Assembly: GCA_019358985.1 (NCBI GenBank)
Contig: JAHHIJ010000043.1
Coordinates: forward strand, 1-49,105
Source of the DNA: Tolypothrix brevis GSE-NOS-MK-07-07A
GTDB lineage: Bacteria > Cyanobacteriota > Cyanobacteriia > Cyanobacteriales > Nostocaceae
Length of the DNA: 49,105 nt
Direction: 5' to 3'
Below, piece by piece: positions 18,221-27,395 of the stretch. The notes beneath the pieces are model-generated. The model did no database searches. It saw nothing but the letters and a program-made list of their open reading frames with translations, and had not been told where the DNA came from. Every line of letters begins with the position of its first letter. Positions within the stretch are counted from its first letter, which is position 1. Made by a program: the position numbers and the translations under genes.

Positions 18221-20383
18221 CTAACCGTTGTTATAATTCTTACGACCACCTTTGACTGCGGTTAAACGCTTTGGCGATCGCCCCCCTACCGGTCGATAAC
18301 CATCAACTGGATAGCGGAAATACTTTTCTGTCTGCTCTGTCATTCCATTGACGACTACTCCCAATACTGGTATCTGATTATTTTCTAATTCTGATACTGC
18401 TCTTTGCAGTACCTCCTTGATGGTGATGTTAGGACGTGTTACCAGCATGATTCCATCACTCTGTCGCGCCAATGTAGCTGCATCTGCACAAGCACTGATA
18501 GGTGCTGTATCTATAATTACTACATCGTAAATTACCGCTGCTTCTGCCACCAAAGACTTCATCGCCGGTGACTCTAACAACTGCGAGGGACGTCCGTGAA
18601 ATTCACCACCAGTTAACACATGCAAATTTTCAACATCTGTGGGCTGCACCGCTTGATTTAGGGTTCTGCGCTTCTCTATTACATCTGTAATTCCCGGCGT
18701 CTGCGCTAAGTTAAATAGTGTATGCTGCATCGGGCGACGCAAATCTGCATCTATGATTAATGTCCGCCGAGATAACATAGCGGAAATGGCGGCTAGGTGC
18801 GATGCAACTATTGACTTACCTTCCCCAGAAAGTGCGCTGCTGACTACAATAATCTGCACCTTATCGCTACTGCGAAACTCTAAGGTTTTCAGGAGCATTC
18901 GGTAAGGCTCAACTAAGCTTATATCATCTAAAAAGCGATCGGCTGGCTCCAGAACGAGAGTTTTAGCAGGTAGACGCGGCAACACTCCAAGTAATGGCAA
19001 ACTCAATAGTTCCTCGGCTTCGGAAGCATCTTTTAAGGTGTTATCCATCACTTCTAAAAGCAACATTACACCAGTACCTAAAACAGTTCCGAACACCGTT
19101 GCTAGCGCCAGTACAGCTGAACGCTTGGGTGAAGAGGCGATTGTCGGTGCTTTCGCGGCTTCGATCAAGCGGAGATTGCTAACCTTTTGAGCTTCAGTAA
19201 TGCGTGCTTCCTCTAGTTTGCTTTGTAGCGATTTCAATGAGGCAGTAGCGTCTTCCCGTTCGCGGGTTAGTGCAATGAGGGGTTGCTGTTGAATCGGTAG
19301 CTTTGCAAGGCGAATTTGAAGTTGATTTCTTTGAGCTTTTACTGTCTTAAGCTTATTTTCAATTGCCGATCGCTCTGTCTCATTCGCCAGAAATTTGGAA
19401 GTCAAATCTTGACTAATTTCATCGCCGGCGACACTGTTTGTCGCAACCAATGAACTTGCCGGCGACACGCGAACAAGTTGCTTTGTGTACAATTTATTGA
19501 CTTGATCTCGTTGCTCAAGCAGCGCTATAACAGTTGGATGGTCTTCTGTTAAACGCAAACGCGCTTCAATTAACTTTGTATTTAATTCTGTTAACTTAGC
19601 GCGTAAAGTTTTTAGTTGTTCATCTTGTCCACCGCGTACAGATGCGTAAGCTTTATCTAGGCTTTTAGCGTCGGTGATTTGCCGCAAAGATGCATCCCGT
19701 CCTTTCGCTTCTTGCAGTTGAGCTGTCAGACTGCGCTCTTGGTCTTCTAAAGTGGCTAAACTATCAACTGCGCTTTTACTCTGCGCTTCAAAAGAGATGA
19801 TGCCGCTGGTATATCTATACTGGCTTTCATTTCGTTCGGCTGTTGCTAGACGCTTACGCGCGTTAGGTATTTCGCTACTTTCTAAAAATTCCCGTACTTT
19901 CGTCGCTTCGGAACTGATTGTTTTCGTATTTTCCTCAATCATTGCTTGAGAAACGGCATTCAGCAATTGGGCTGCAAGTTCGGGATCTTTCGATTTATAG
20001 CTCAGTTCCAGAATATTGGTAGCGGGAACAATTTTCACACCCAATCCTTTCTTAAGTTCGACCGATGTGATTTTACTTGTGGATTTGGCAGAAGCGATCG
20101 CCATCGCTTGTTCCAAAACACGTTGGGATTTAACTAATTCGGCTTGGTTAGCGAGGGGACTCGGACCTCCAGGAGTGCCTGAAGATACCTGGGTCAAGTC
20201 GCGACCCAATTCCGAAACGCTCACCCTTCTATCATCCTGTATCAGTCGTGCTGATGCTTCATACAAACGCGGGGTAACGGTGAGGTAAGCAAAAGCCCCA
20301 CCAATTACTGCCGTAAATGTCACTAATGCGGGCAATGCACGCCGCTTTAAAACTGCTAATAATGAGGATATACCCTTCTCCAT
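18221..20383 (-). CDS. Wzc-like polysaccharide co-polymerase fused to a BY-kinase
   Basis: A 720-residue protein. Residues 1-100 form a Wzz domain with a first membrane segment (ALVTFTAVIGGAFAYLTV), a long coiled-coil periplasmic part follows, and a second membrane segment lies near 415-440. The C-terminal BY-kinase domain has Walker A SALSGEGKS (about 516-524), Walker A' LIIDADLRRP and Walker B VVIIDTAPIS. Such proteins set chain length through cyclic tyrosine phosphorylation. The C-terminal tail has only a few tyrosines (KYFRYPVDGYRP and NYNNG) rather than the dense cluster of enteric Wzc. Confidence 0.94.
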   Translation of the reverse strand: MEKGISSLLAVLKRRALPALVTFTAVIGGAFAYLTVTPRLYEASARLIQDDRRVSVSELGRDLTQVSSGTPGGPSPLANQAELVKSQRVLEQAMAIASAKSTSKITSVELKKGLGVKIVPATNILELSYKSKDPELAAQLLNAVSQAMIEENTKTISSEATKVREFLESSEIPNARKRLATAERNESQYRYTSGIISFEAQSKSAVDSLATLEDQERSLTAQLQEAKGRDASLRQITDAKSLDKAYASVRGGQDEQLKTLRAKLTELNTKLIEARLRLTEDHPTVIALLEQRDQVNKLYTKQLVRVSPASSLVATNSVAGDEISQDLTSKFLANETERSAIENKLKTVKAQRNQLQIRLAKLPIQQQPLIALTREREDATASLKSLQSKLEEARITEAQKVSNLRLIEAAKAPTIASSPKRSAVLALATVFGTVLGTGVMLLLEVMDNTLKDASEAEELLSLPLLGVLPRLPAKTLVLEPADRFLDDISLVEPYRMLLKTLEFRSSDKVQIIVVSSALSGEGKSIVASHLAAISAMLSRRTLIIDADLRRPMQHTLFNLAQTPGITDVIEKRRTLNQAVQPTDVENLHVLTGGEFHGRPSQLLESPAMKSLVAEAAVIYDVVIIDTAPISACADAATLARQSDGIMLVTRPNITIKEVLQRAVSELENNQIPVLGVVVNGMTEQTEKYFRYPVDGYRPVGGRSPKRLTAVKGGRKNYNNG

Positions 20384-20444
20384 GATACAAAACCTTGTTT
20401 CATTGGTGATTAATTAGTAAAGCACCTAACAACTTAAACAAATA

Positions 20445-21650
20445 TTATTTTTTGCCCATCGCCTCAGCCAGCTTACTTTTACTCTGGGAAATACCGACTG
20501 CTTCAACTGGTGCAGGGGATTTCAACAGTGTGGTGTACAATTTTAAGGTTTCAGAGGTAATGCGATCCCAACTATAATTGTTTTGTATGTGCTTTTGGGC
20601 ATTTTTAGCCATTACTGCGAGTTCTTGGGGGTGATTAATTGCCCAATCTAAAGATTTAATGCAGGATTTAACGTTTCCAACTTCAAAAAGCATTCCTCGT
20701 CCGTTATTAATTAATTCTTGGTGCGGTGGAATGTCGCTTGCTAGTACGGGAATACCTTCGCGCATGGCTTCTAGCATTGCTAAAGGTAGTCCTTCTAAGT
20801 CAGAAGGTAGGACAAATAATCCAGCCCCTCGGATAATTTCTGCGAGTCGAGAACCTCTGAGTTCTCCAGCAAAGATGATATTGCGATCGCTTGCTACTTT
20901 TTCTAACAAATTGGTGGTGAAGGTTTTGGTATCGCTAACACCACCTGCTAATACTAATTTCCAACCTTTCGGTTTCAGGGAAGAAAAGGCTTCAACCAAC
21001 AAGTCGGGACATTTTTCGGGTACGAGTCTGCCCAAAAATACAATATAGCGTCCTCGTTCTAGACCCAAATCAGTGCCGTATTCAAAATTGGGGTCAGAAT
21101 CAGCATAACTCGCAGGGGCGTTAGGGATGTATATTGTTTCGCGATTGTAAGTTTGCCAAAAGTACTTTTTCAGTGCGTCTGATACAACTATAAAGCCGTC
21201 GGCGAAACGGACTGCGGCTTTTTCACCTAGTTGAATCAGCCGAGTCGAAAAACTACCCCATTTGGCACGTTGCCAATCTAACCCTTGACAGGTGACAACT
21301 ACTTTTGCTTCGGTGGCGATATTGGGCAAACAAGTAAATAAAGATGGACCTAGAGCATGGAAATGAACTATATCATATTTTTTGTCAGTTGCGGCGATCG
21401 CTCCCAGTCCTGAAGTAATAAATGCATCTACTCCTCTTAAGTGTCCACCTGGCAGAGAAATAACTCGCACGCCTTTGTAGTCATAATTCTCAAGCCAGGA
21501 ACTCTCAGTGTAAGAGGAACGGGCAAATAAATCGACACTGTGACCTTGTGCAACCATGCGCGGATATACTTCTGCACAGTAATGCTCTATACCACCTTGT
21601 TTCGGAGGAAGACCTTTTGCACCAATTACAGCAATTTTCATTTTTCTCAT
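20445..21650 (-). CDS. Family 4 glycosyltransferase
   Basis: Start at the ATG at 21650 (MRKMKIAVIGAKGLPPKQGGIEHY); the next ATG at 21641 is equally possible, and neither has a strong Shine-Dalgarno. The N-terminal motif GAKGLPPKQGGIE is characteristic of GT4 enzymes of the rhamnosyltransferase-like group. The C-terminal domain has YIVFLGRLVPEKCPDLLVEA, LVLAGGVSD and the donor-site region GLFVLPSDLEGLPLAMLEAMREGIPVLASD. It probably builds the repeat unit; the sugar is unknown. It precedes the Wzc-like gene by 61 bases. Confidence 0.92.
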   Translation of the reverse strand: MRKMKIAVIGAKGLPPKQGGIEHYCAEVYPRMVAQGHSVDLFARSSYTESSWLENYDYKGVRVISLPGGHLRGVDAFITSGLGAIAATDKKYDIVHFHALGPSLFTCLPNIATEAKVVVTCQGLDWQRAKWGSFSTRLIQLGEKAAVRFADGFIVVSDALKKYFWQTYNRETIYIPNAPASYADSDPNFEYGTDLGLERGRYIVFLGRLVPEKCPDLLVEAFSSLKPKGWKLVLAGGVSDTKTFTTNLLEKVASDRNIIFAGELRGSRLAEIIRGAGLFVLPSDLEGLPLAMLEAMREGIPVLASDIPPHQELINNGRGMLFEVGNVKSCIKSLDWAINHPQELAVMAKNAQKHIQNNYSWDRITSETLKLYTTLLKSPAPVEAVGISQSKSKLAEAMGKK

Positions 21651-21857
21651 TTGTTTTCTGGAGGTAGTGTACAACTTGATCTGCAAACGCTATAAAGACT
21701 GGAAAACTGCACCAGGAACGCGCCATTAGGCGCTATTTTTCGTTTTCTACAATTGTTTGCATCGCTCCCTCAAGGAGTTGCTAAAACGAATGATGAATGG
21801 CTCTTGTATTTGATTTAACCGCATTTTTGGTGTTTAGGCTCAAATCACCAATCTGGG

Positions 21858-21929
21858 AGGGGTAAAGGGTAAAGGTATGGAAATAAAGAGTTACTTAAAT
21901 CACTCATGATATTTTTCCCCTTTCCCCCT
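21858..21929. repeat. About 70-base dispersed repeat, copy 1
   Basis: The stretch beginning AGGGGTAAAGGGTAAAGGTA reappears on the opposite strand at about 26947-27016, essentially identical over 64 bases, including the central AAAGAGTTACTTAAATCACT. It lies between two glycosyltransferase genes. No ORF or palindrome explains it. Confidence 0.85.
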
Positions 21930-21931
21930 CT

Positions 21932-23143
21932 TCATGAAGCCGAGTCAACTCGCTGTTCCCAACGATTTAACATTTCAGTGTAGATATCTCGAACAACCGT
22001 GCGCGCTGCATAGGGTTGTGCAGTGCGGATACACGATTCAATCGGATAATCTTCTGGATGCTGTAGTACCTTGCGTAAGCCATCAGCGATGCACTCCCTT
22101 GTGCGTTGCCCACAAACAACTCCACTGTTAGAAGTTAGCAATTTTGGGGTTTCACCACATTCAGTCGTGACTACTGGGGTTCCGCTAGCTAGCGCTTCTA
22201 GGACAACCAAAGGTAGACCTTCATAAGCACTACTCAGCACAAAGACGTTACAGGTACGATGTAACTGTGCAAGTTCTGCAATTGGCACAGCACCAAGCAT
22301 TGTGACTCGATTTGTCAAACCCAATGTATCAATTTCTGCGCGAACTTGAGTTGCTAACTCTCCATCTCCCGCTATAAGTAGATGAACAGAAGGGTCGTTT
22401 AAAGCTGCAACTGCACGTACTAACAATGTTGGATCTTTCTGCGGATGCAGACGACCCGCAAACAGCACAAAGCGTGTATCATCTGATAAACCTAGCTTTT
22501 GGGCTAGTTCGCGTTTTTTTACTTCCTTCTCTTGCTGACTCAGAGGATAAAAAAGCTCGTTATCGTAGGAATTTTTAATATATGCAACGCGATCGCTAAC
22601 ACTCTTATAACGCTCTTTATAATGTTTTACTGCATCGGTATTGCATGAAAGAATTTGGCTAAACTGAGGCACTAATAAACTCTCGACAGCGAAATATGCT
22701 GCGGGAAATCTTCGCCAAAGAATCGCTTTCTTATCACGCACCGTTTGCATTTGTGCGTGGATATCATTATGTATGAATAAAGTTTTTTCTCCTTGCCAAT
22801 TAAGGGCTGCTAAGGTTGGTTCTAGTCGATGAAAATGCATGAAATCTGACTCAAAACACCGTCCTAAAAGCGCTGCCGTATACTTTACCGTCGTCGGTAT
22901 CAAGTTTCTCACATTATCATTTTCCAGAGAAAATAAAGGTAGGAAACTAATTTCTCTACCTGCAAATTCGGCTTCTTGCCATTTGAGAAGAGGCTGGCTT
23001 TTGTCGTTTGCTGTTCCTACAAGTCGCACCGCAAATTCTGGAGGTGCGTACTTGATAAATATGTTTATTAGAGTCTGAATGCCCCCGATAGTAGTGTTCC
23101 AAGGATTGAACTGATAAAAAATTGTGAGAACTGGTTTACGCAT
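21932..23143 (-). CDS. Family 4 glycosyltransferase
   Basis: From the ATG at 23143 (MRKPVLTIFYQFNPWNTTIGGIQT) the product has 403 residues; an in-frame TTG at 23161 would add six. The GT-B fold is shown by FVLFAGRLHPQKDPTLLVRAV, LLIAGDGEL and the GT4 donor motif CNVFVLSSAYEGLPLVVLEALASGTPVVTTE, with both Glu residues of EX7E present. It is the first well-supported gene of the - strand polysaccharide cluster, about 280 bases before the next cluster gene. Specificity unknown. Confidence 0.92.
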   Translation of the reverse strand: MRKPVLTIFYQFNPWNTTIGGIQTLINIFIKYAPPEFAVRLVGTANDKSQPLLKWQEAEFAGREISFLPLFSLENDNVRNLIPTTVKYTAALLGRCFESDFMHFHRLEPTLAALNWQGEKTLFIHNDIHAQMQTVRDKKAILWRRFPAAYFAVESLLVPQFSQILSCNTDAVKHYKERYKSVSDRVAYIKNSYDNELFYPLSQQEKEVKKRELAQKLGLSDDTRFVLFAGRLHPQKDPTLLVRAVAALNDPSVHLLIAGDGELATQVRAEIDTLGLTNRVTMLGAVPIAELAQLHRTCNVFVLSSAYEGLPLVVLEALASGTPVVTTECGETPKLLTSNSGVVCGQRTRECIADGLRKVLQHPEDYPIESCIRTAQPYAARTVVRDIYTEMLNRWEQRVDSAS

Positions 23144-23185
23144 TACTACAACCCTGGACAACTTGTGTAAACACTAATATAAGTT

Positions 23186-23383
23186 TTAACACAAAATCTT
23201 AAAGGAGGTGTATTTTTTGACTATATCCTTATATCTGTTTGGTTTCATCTCCAGTTCGTAGTATCTCTTAGGTAATATTTTTCTTCTCAGTGAATTAAAT
23301 GCCGGCAGAGTAATTTTTCGCTCTACTTGTCTAATTTTATTTAACTTGGGAAAATGGTATGAAAGAACACAAATTTTTGCCAA
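23186..23383 (-). CDS. Small unassigned ORF, possibly a gene remnant
   Basis: A 65-codon ORF beginning MAKICVLSYHFPKLNK. The first ten residues resemble the opening strand of a GT4 enzyme, but the rest is basic and unlike any fold I recognise. It may be the degraded start of another glycosyltransferase, a small gene, or chance. The spacer 23384-24158 holds only repeats and AT-rich sequence. Confidence 0.3.
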   Translation of the reverse strand: MAKICVLSYHFPKLNKIRQVERKITLPAFNSLRRKILPKRYYELEMKPNRYKDIVKKYTSFKILC

Positions 23384-23446
23384 GTTTTATACATAAAAAG
23401 CAAAATACTTGACATGAACTTAGTCATGGGTTCCCCAACTCTAAAT

Positions 23447-23540
23447 TAGACATAGGAGTGGAAATGAACTATGCTTTGCCCCAAACCCTTGTAGAGACGT
23501 AGCACTGCTACGTCTTTACATTGTTTTCTGGAGATGTCTA
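23447..23540. mobile_element. Composite MITE-like element carrying a hairpin repeat, copy A
   Basis: The left end starts TAGACATAGGAGTG; the right end TCTGGAGATGTCTA (23527-23540) is complementary over its outer eight bases. Inside are GCCCCAAACCCTT and a complete GTAGAGACG-type hairpin (23491-23519, core TAGCACTGCTA). The same arrangement recurs at 23972-24063. Confidence 0.75.
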
Positions 23541-23629
23541 TTATAGAAAAATTCACCCTCGAAAGTAGCAATTAATTCTTACAGCAAATTTCAGGTAGAT
23601 GAGGTACATACGTAAAACCCAAAACCCTT

Positions 23630-23658
23630 GATTAGACGTAGCATTGCTACGTCTCTAC
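23630..23658. repeat. Hairpin repeat, TAGCA/TGCTA-core type
   Basis: GATTAGACG, core TAGCATTGCTA, CGTCTCTAC. The preceding AAAACCCTT matches the sequence found left of the hairpin in the composite elements, so it may be a remnant of one. Confidence 0.85.
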
Positions 23659-23971
23659 ATGTATTTCATAACAACGCAATGTGCTGTATCTGCTTAAATG
23701 AATTCTTAAGATACACTTCAACGTAGTGCTTTCTTTTGTGGTGAATTGTACTTTACAAATATGCACACTGATGTTAACTCTGTAAAAACCTTGTGTGCGT
23801 CTGTAAATGAATTAACAAAAATTTAACTTTGGCAAAAAGTTTAATTAACTAAAATCCCTTTCAAAAGTTATAAATATAATGTAAATGCCAATATAAACGG
23901 CTTTTGAGCAATAACTTTTGAAGAAGGGGAAAATTACACTCAACTATGAATAAATGACATGTTGAATCCAA

Positions 23972-24063
23972 TAGACATCTCCAGAAATTAATTATGCGTT
24001 GCCCCAAACCCTTGATTAGACGTAGCAGTGCTACGTCTCTACCTATGACTCTGGAGATGTCTA
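23972..24063. mobile_element. Composite MITE-like element carrying a hairpin repeat, copy B
   Basis: Perfect 14-base terminal inverted repeats, TAGACATCTCCAGA (23972-23985) and TCTGGAGATGTCTA (24050-24063), bound a 92-base element. Inside are GCCCCAAACCCTTGATTAG and a hairpin repeat (24014-24042, core TAGCAGTGCTA). It has no coding capacity. It is the best-preserved of the copies in this window. Confidence 0.85.
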
Positions 24064-24158
24064 ATTAAAAAGGGCAATAAGTCGAAACTTGTCTACCTTT
24101 TGGATGAATGTTTAGGTGCGTTAGGCAATAACACCTAAGCACCTAAATAGCGCATCTA

Positions 24159-26822
24159 TTACAGCTTGGATTTGGCTTCTAAATTTTCCAAGCGGCTTTT
24201 GAGTTCTTGATTTTGTTGTTTTACTTGGTCGAGTTCTTCGCGTAATTGACGCAGAGTTCCTTCTGTGCCGATATTATTACCCACTTTGGTAATTTCTTCT
24301 TCAGCATAACGACGGACGCGTCCATCAGCTGTTTGGTCAGCAAGCGATCGCAAAATTGAGATTGCTTTGGGAGTTTCCATTTGTCCGAGTGCCACAACCA
24401 CTGCAACTTGCGTTAAAAAGAAGCTTTCTTTAGCAAGTTCAGCCAATCTATTTAAAATCGTTTCTAAGTTTGCGGCACTTTGACCTACAGAAATTTTACC
24501 CAAAGCACGAATTGCCGATAAACGCAAGGGTTGCGGTATACCAATTTTGGTGTATTCGAGAATTAAATTTAAAGCGGCTTCAGAAGTTTTGAGTTCAGCT
24601 AAACCAGCGATCGCACCACTGCGGACAACTTCATTCCAACCTGCTTTTTCTGTCAAAACTGATTTTAGCAGCTTTAGTACCTTTTCTTCCTTGGGTTTGT
24701 CATCCAAGTTAGCAGAAGCGATCGCACCAATTGACCGAGCTGCCATTGCCTCTACATAATAACTAGGATCGCCATCTTGCAAAAGCGGTTTTAAAGCCTT
24801 AAAGCTTTCATTCGTCTTAATTGTACCAAGTGCTTCCACCACAGATCGCCGCACGAAAGAACTTGTATCTTTTAATCCAACAACTAACCTTTCAAAAGCC
24901 TGATCTAATTTGACATTTGCTAGTTGCTTGGCTACTTCCACACGTACTCCCCAAAAGGAGTCATTTTGTAACGCAGCAGACAACGCATTTACCGCTTCTA
25001 AACCTCCTTTTTTTGCCAAAGCTTCGGCTGCATATATACGGGAGATAGGATTTGGGTCAAATTCCATCTGTGCTTTTAACTCCGGGACAGCATACTCCAA
25101 AGACACAGTTTTCAGATAATTGTTCCCGACATCAAAGCTAATAAAGTTCGGTTTCTCTGTAAGTGGAAAATAAAAGCTTTGTTCGCGTTCATTCACACGC
25201 ACTGTAAAGATTTTCAAATTAGGAGTAGAGACGCGATTAATCGCGTCTGTAGGAGTATTCAATGAATCTCCGTAAAGACGTTCCGCCGGAACGTCTCTAC
25301 TTTCTTGTGGGGTATAACCAAAACCAATGGGAATTTTCAAATCAAACAAGTTATTACCATTACTTTCTGTGGTAACTTGAACTTGGGTGACAGTGACTTT
25401 CGCCAGCTTTGCATCTTGATCCCAAGAATAAGCGACTTTAAAATCAGGATGACCACCACGATAAACATACTGGTCAAACAAAAACGTCAGATTGCGTCCA
25501 GTAGCTTTTTCAATTGCCCTTAGTAAATCGATTGTTTCGACAGTTTTGTGGGCATTATCCCGGACAAATGTTTGAATTGCTTGCCAAAATAGGTCTTCGC
25601 CTAATTCAGCCCGAATCATATGATATACACAAGAACCTTTTTCGTAAATGTGGCGATCGTAAAGTTCGATCGCTTCTCGGTAAACATGTGTCACCATCGG
25701 ACGACGATAACGAGATGCATCTTCAGCTAAATACCTACGCGCTTCCAGTAACCGATAATATACAGCATCTTGGTAGCCATATTCATGTTCTGTCCACATC
25801 ACCTCAGAATAGCTTGCCATTCCCTCCTTCACCCAAGCGTGTGACCAATGTTTTATCACCACCAAATCGCCAAACCATTGGTGTGCTAGTTCGTGGACAA
25901 CTAAACTTTCACTATTGCGGTTATCGAATGCAGCGCGTTCATCCAATAAACATCTATCAGTTAACAGTGTGGTGGAAGTATTTTCCATCCCACCAAAGAT
26001 AAAGTCATCAACGCACACTTGATCGTAGTTGGGGAAAGCATAGGTATAACCATATTTTTCGCTTAAAAACTCCATCATGCGCGGAGTTTTGCCCATGCTG
26101 CGTTTAGCATCTTCCTCTCGTCCCTTTTCTACATAGTAGGTAACGGGTTTGCCTTGCCACTCATCGCGAATTGCCGCAAATTTGCCTACAGCCAAGGTCA
26201 TTAAATAGGTAGGATGAACTTGTTGCTGTAACCAGTGGTATATTTTATCATCGCCGTCTTCTGTGGTGTTAATCAGTTCGCCATTGGAAATGGCTATAAA
26301 TTGTTTGGGTACTCGGACTTTGATTTCACTCGAAGATAATTGTCCTGGATAGTCGAAGCAGGGAAACCAAAAGCGGGAGTCTTCGTCTTCTCCTTGAGTC
26401 CAGACTTGGGTAGGTTTGTCGGGATAATGCTTGTCAGGTTGAATAAAGTAAATACCGCGTTGGGGTTTTTCCACAGAGTAAGCGATCGCAATCAACAATC
26501 TTACACCTACTTGCGTCGGTTGAGAAAGCTGAATAAAAAGCTGTTCTCCATCGCAGTCAAACTTCTCTGACACTTCATTAACTTCGACAGACTGAATGTT
26601 CAAATTCACCGCATCCAAAGTCAAGCGATCAACACCATTGCTGATCGGTAATAAGCGAATGCGACAACTACCCTGGTAACTTTGGTTAGGAATATCCAAG
26701 CTGAGATCTAGATAAATATGCTCTACCTGTCCTGGACGATCAGGGTTATAGTGTGGTTTTGCACCTGGTAACTCAAAAGACCTGTGGTGATTATTCCTGG
26801 CTTCAAAAGAAAACTGCGACAT
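24159..26822 (-). CDS. M1 family (PepN-like) aminopeptidase with C-terminal HEAT-like repeats and two repeat-derived peptides
   Basis: An 887-residue zinc metallopeptidase that removes N-terminal residues from peptides. It has the exopeptidase motif GGMEN (277-281, the GAMEN variant), the zinc site HELAH (310-314) and Glu333 in WVKEGMASY. The N-terminal half is the beta-saddle (FWFPCFDYPGQ). Beyond about residue 570 are HEAT/PBS-lyase-like repeats (VRVEVAKQLANVK, VRRSVVEALGTIK) and a final coiled coil (LREELDQVKQQNQELKSRLENLEAK). Residues about 508-533 (SRDVPAERLYG, then DAINRVST) are encoded by two hairpin repeats inserted in frame (25225-25300) between the catalytic part and the HEAT tail. 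Probably cytoplasmic; no signal peptide. Confidence 0.94.
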   Translation of the reverse strand: MSQFSFEARNNHHRSFELPGAKPHYNPDRPGQVEHIYLDLSLDIPNQSYQGSCRIRLLPISNGVDRLTLDAVNLNIQSVEVNEVSEKFDCDGEQLFIQLSQPTQVGVRLLIAIAYSVEKPQRGIYFIQPDKHYPDKPTQVWTQGEDEDSRFWFPCFDYPGQLSSSEIKVRVPKQFIAISNGELINTTEDGDDKIYHWLQQQVHPTYLMTLAVGKFAAIRDEWQGKPVTYYVEKGREEDAKRSMGKTPRMMEFLSEKYGYTYAFPNYDQVCVDDFIFGGMENTSTTLLTDRCLLDERAAFDNRNSESLVVHELAHQWFGDLVVIKHWSHAWVKEGMASYSEVMWTEHEYGYQDAVYYRLLEARRYLAEDASRYRRPMVTHVYREAIELYDRHIYEKGSCVYHMIRAELGEDLFWQAIQTFVRDNAHKTVETIDLLRAIEKATGRNLTFLFDQYVYRGGHPDFKVAYSWDQDAKLAKVTVTQVQVTTESNGNNLFDLKIPIGFGYTPQESRDVPAERLYGDSLNTPTDAINRVSTPNLKIFTVRVNEREQSFYFPLTEKPNFISFDVGNNYLKTVSLEYAVPELKAQMEFDPNPISRIYAAEALAKKGGLEAVNALSAALQNDSFWGVRVEVAKQLANVKLDQAFERLVVGLKDTSSFVRRSVVEALGTIKTNESFKALKPLLQDGDPSYYVEAMAARSIGAIASANLDDKPKEEKVLKLLKSVLTEKAGWNEVVRSGAIAGLAELKTSEAALNLILEYTKIGIPQPLRLSAIRALGKISVGQSAANLETILNRLAELAKESFFLTQVAVVVALGQMETPKAISILRSLADQTADGRVRRYAEEEITKVGNNIGTEGTLRQLREELDQVKQQNQELKSRLENLEAKSKL
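25225..25300. repeat. Two hairpin repeats of different core types inside the aminopeptidase gene
   Basis: 25225-25252 is GTAGAGACG with core CGATTAATCG; 25272-25300 is GTAAAGACG with core TTCCGCCGGAA and end CGTCTCTAC. Nineteen bases separate them. On the - strand they are read as coding sequence without a stop or frameshift. Confidence 0.92.
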
Positions 26823-26946
26823 TGATACTTATTAACCTTTTAGGGAAAGAAAACTCTTAGTGAATCTAGGTTAAGACAAATAGCGAAAGAAGTGTTTTTT
26901 GCCCAAGTCAACACATTCACTTATAAGGGGAAAGGGGGAAGGGGAA

Positions 26947-27016
26947 AGGGGGAAGGGGAAAAATATCATGAGTGATTTAAGTAACTCTTTATTTCCATAC
27001 CTTTACCCTTTACCCC
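26947..27016. repeat. About 70-base dispersed repeat, copy 2
   Basis: The inverted counterpart of 21858-21929, including GGGGAAAAATATCATGAGTG and CCATACCTTTACCC. Immediately to the left are tandem AAGGGGAAAGGGGG units (26928-26960). It lies in the spacer between the divergently transcribed aminopeptidase and DUF3352 genes, which otherwise shows no gene. Confidence 0.85.
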
Positions 27017-27395
27017 TTCCCCTTTACCCCTCTTAAAAAAACCCTCTGGTATCTGTCTTCAGTAAATGCACTCCTTGAAAAGCGATCGCACCCTTTCTAC
27101 GCTTGATTAACAGCTACAAGAGAGTGTCTCATAATCTTAAGCCTTTCTATAGCTTAGAATAGCTGACCAGAGCGCGATCGCTTTCAGTTGGGAATTTACA
27201 ACATAGCATTTACGGATTCATTACTCACCCCATTGAAGTAATTCTTGGAGGAATTTGCCAAGAATGAGTTCTTTTTATTCCTAAAGTTACTAGTAAATAA
27301 CGCCACATTTGTGCAAAAAAACAATAAATCAGCAAACTCCACCATGACGCTTATACAAGCCTCAGTCACAATTTGAGGAAAATAGGATAACATAA

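Noticed and set aside
9820-23383. The polysaccharide locus as a lipopolysaccharide O-antigen or natural-product cluster
   Set aside because: Wzx, Wzy-like and Wzc-like proteins with several glycosyltransferases fit an exopolysaccharide or capsule locus; no NRPS, PKS or lipid A genes are present.
27196-27393. 65-codon - strand ORF before the DUF3352 gene
   Set aside because: Occupies the likely promoter region of the divergent gene; no domain, poor composition for this genome.
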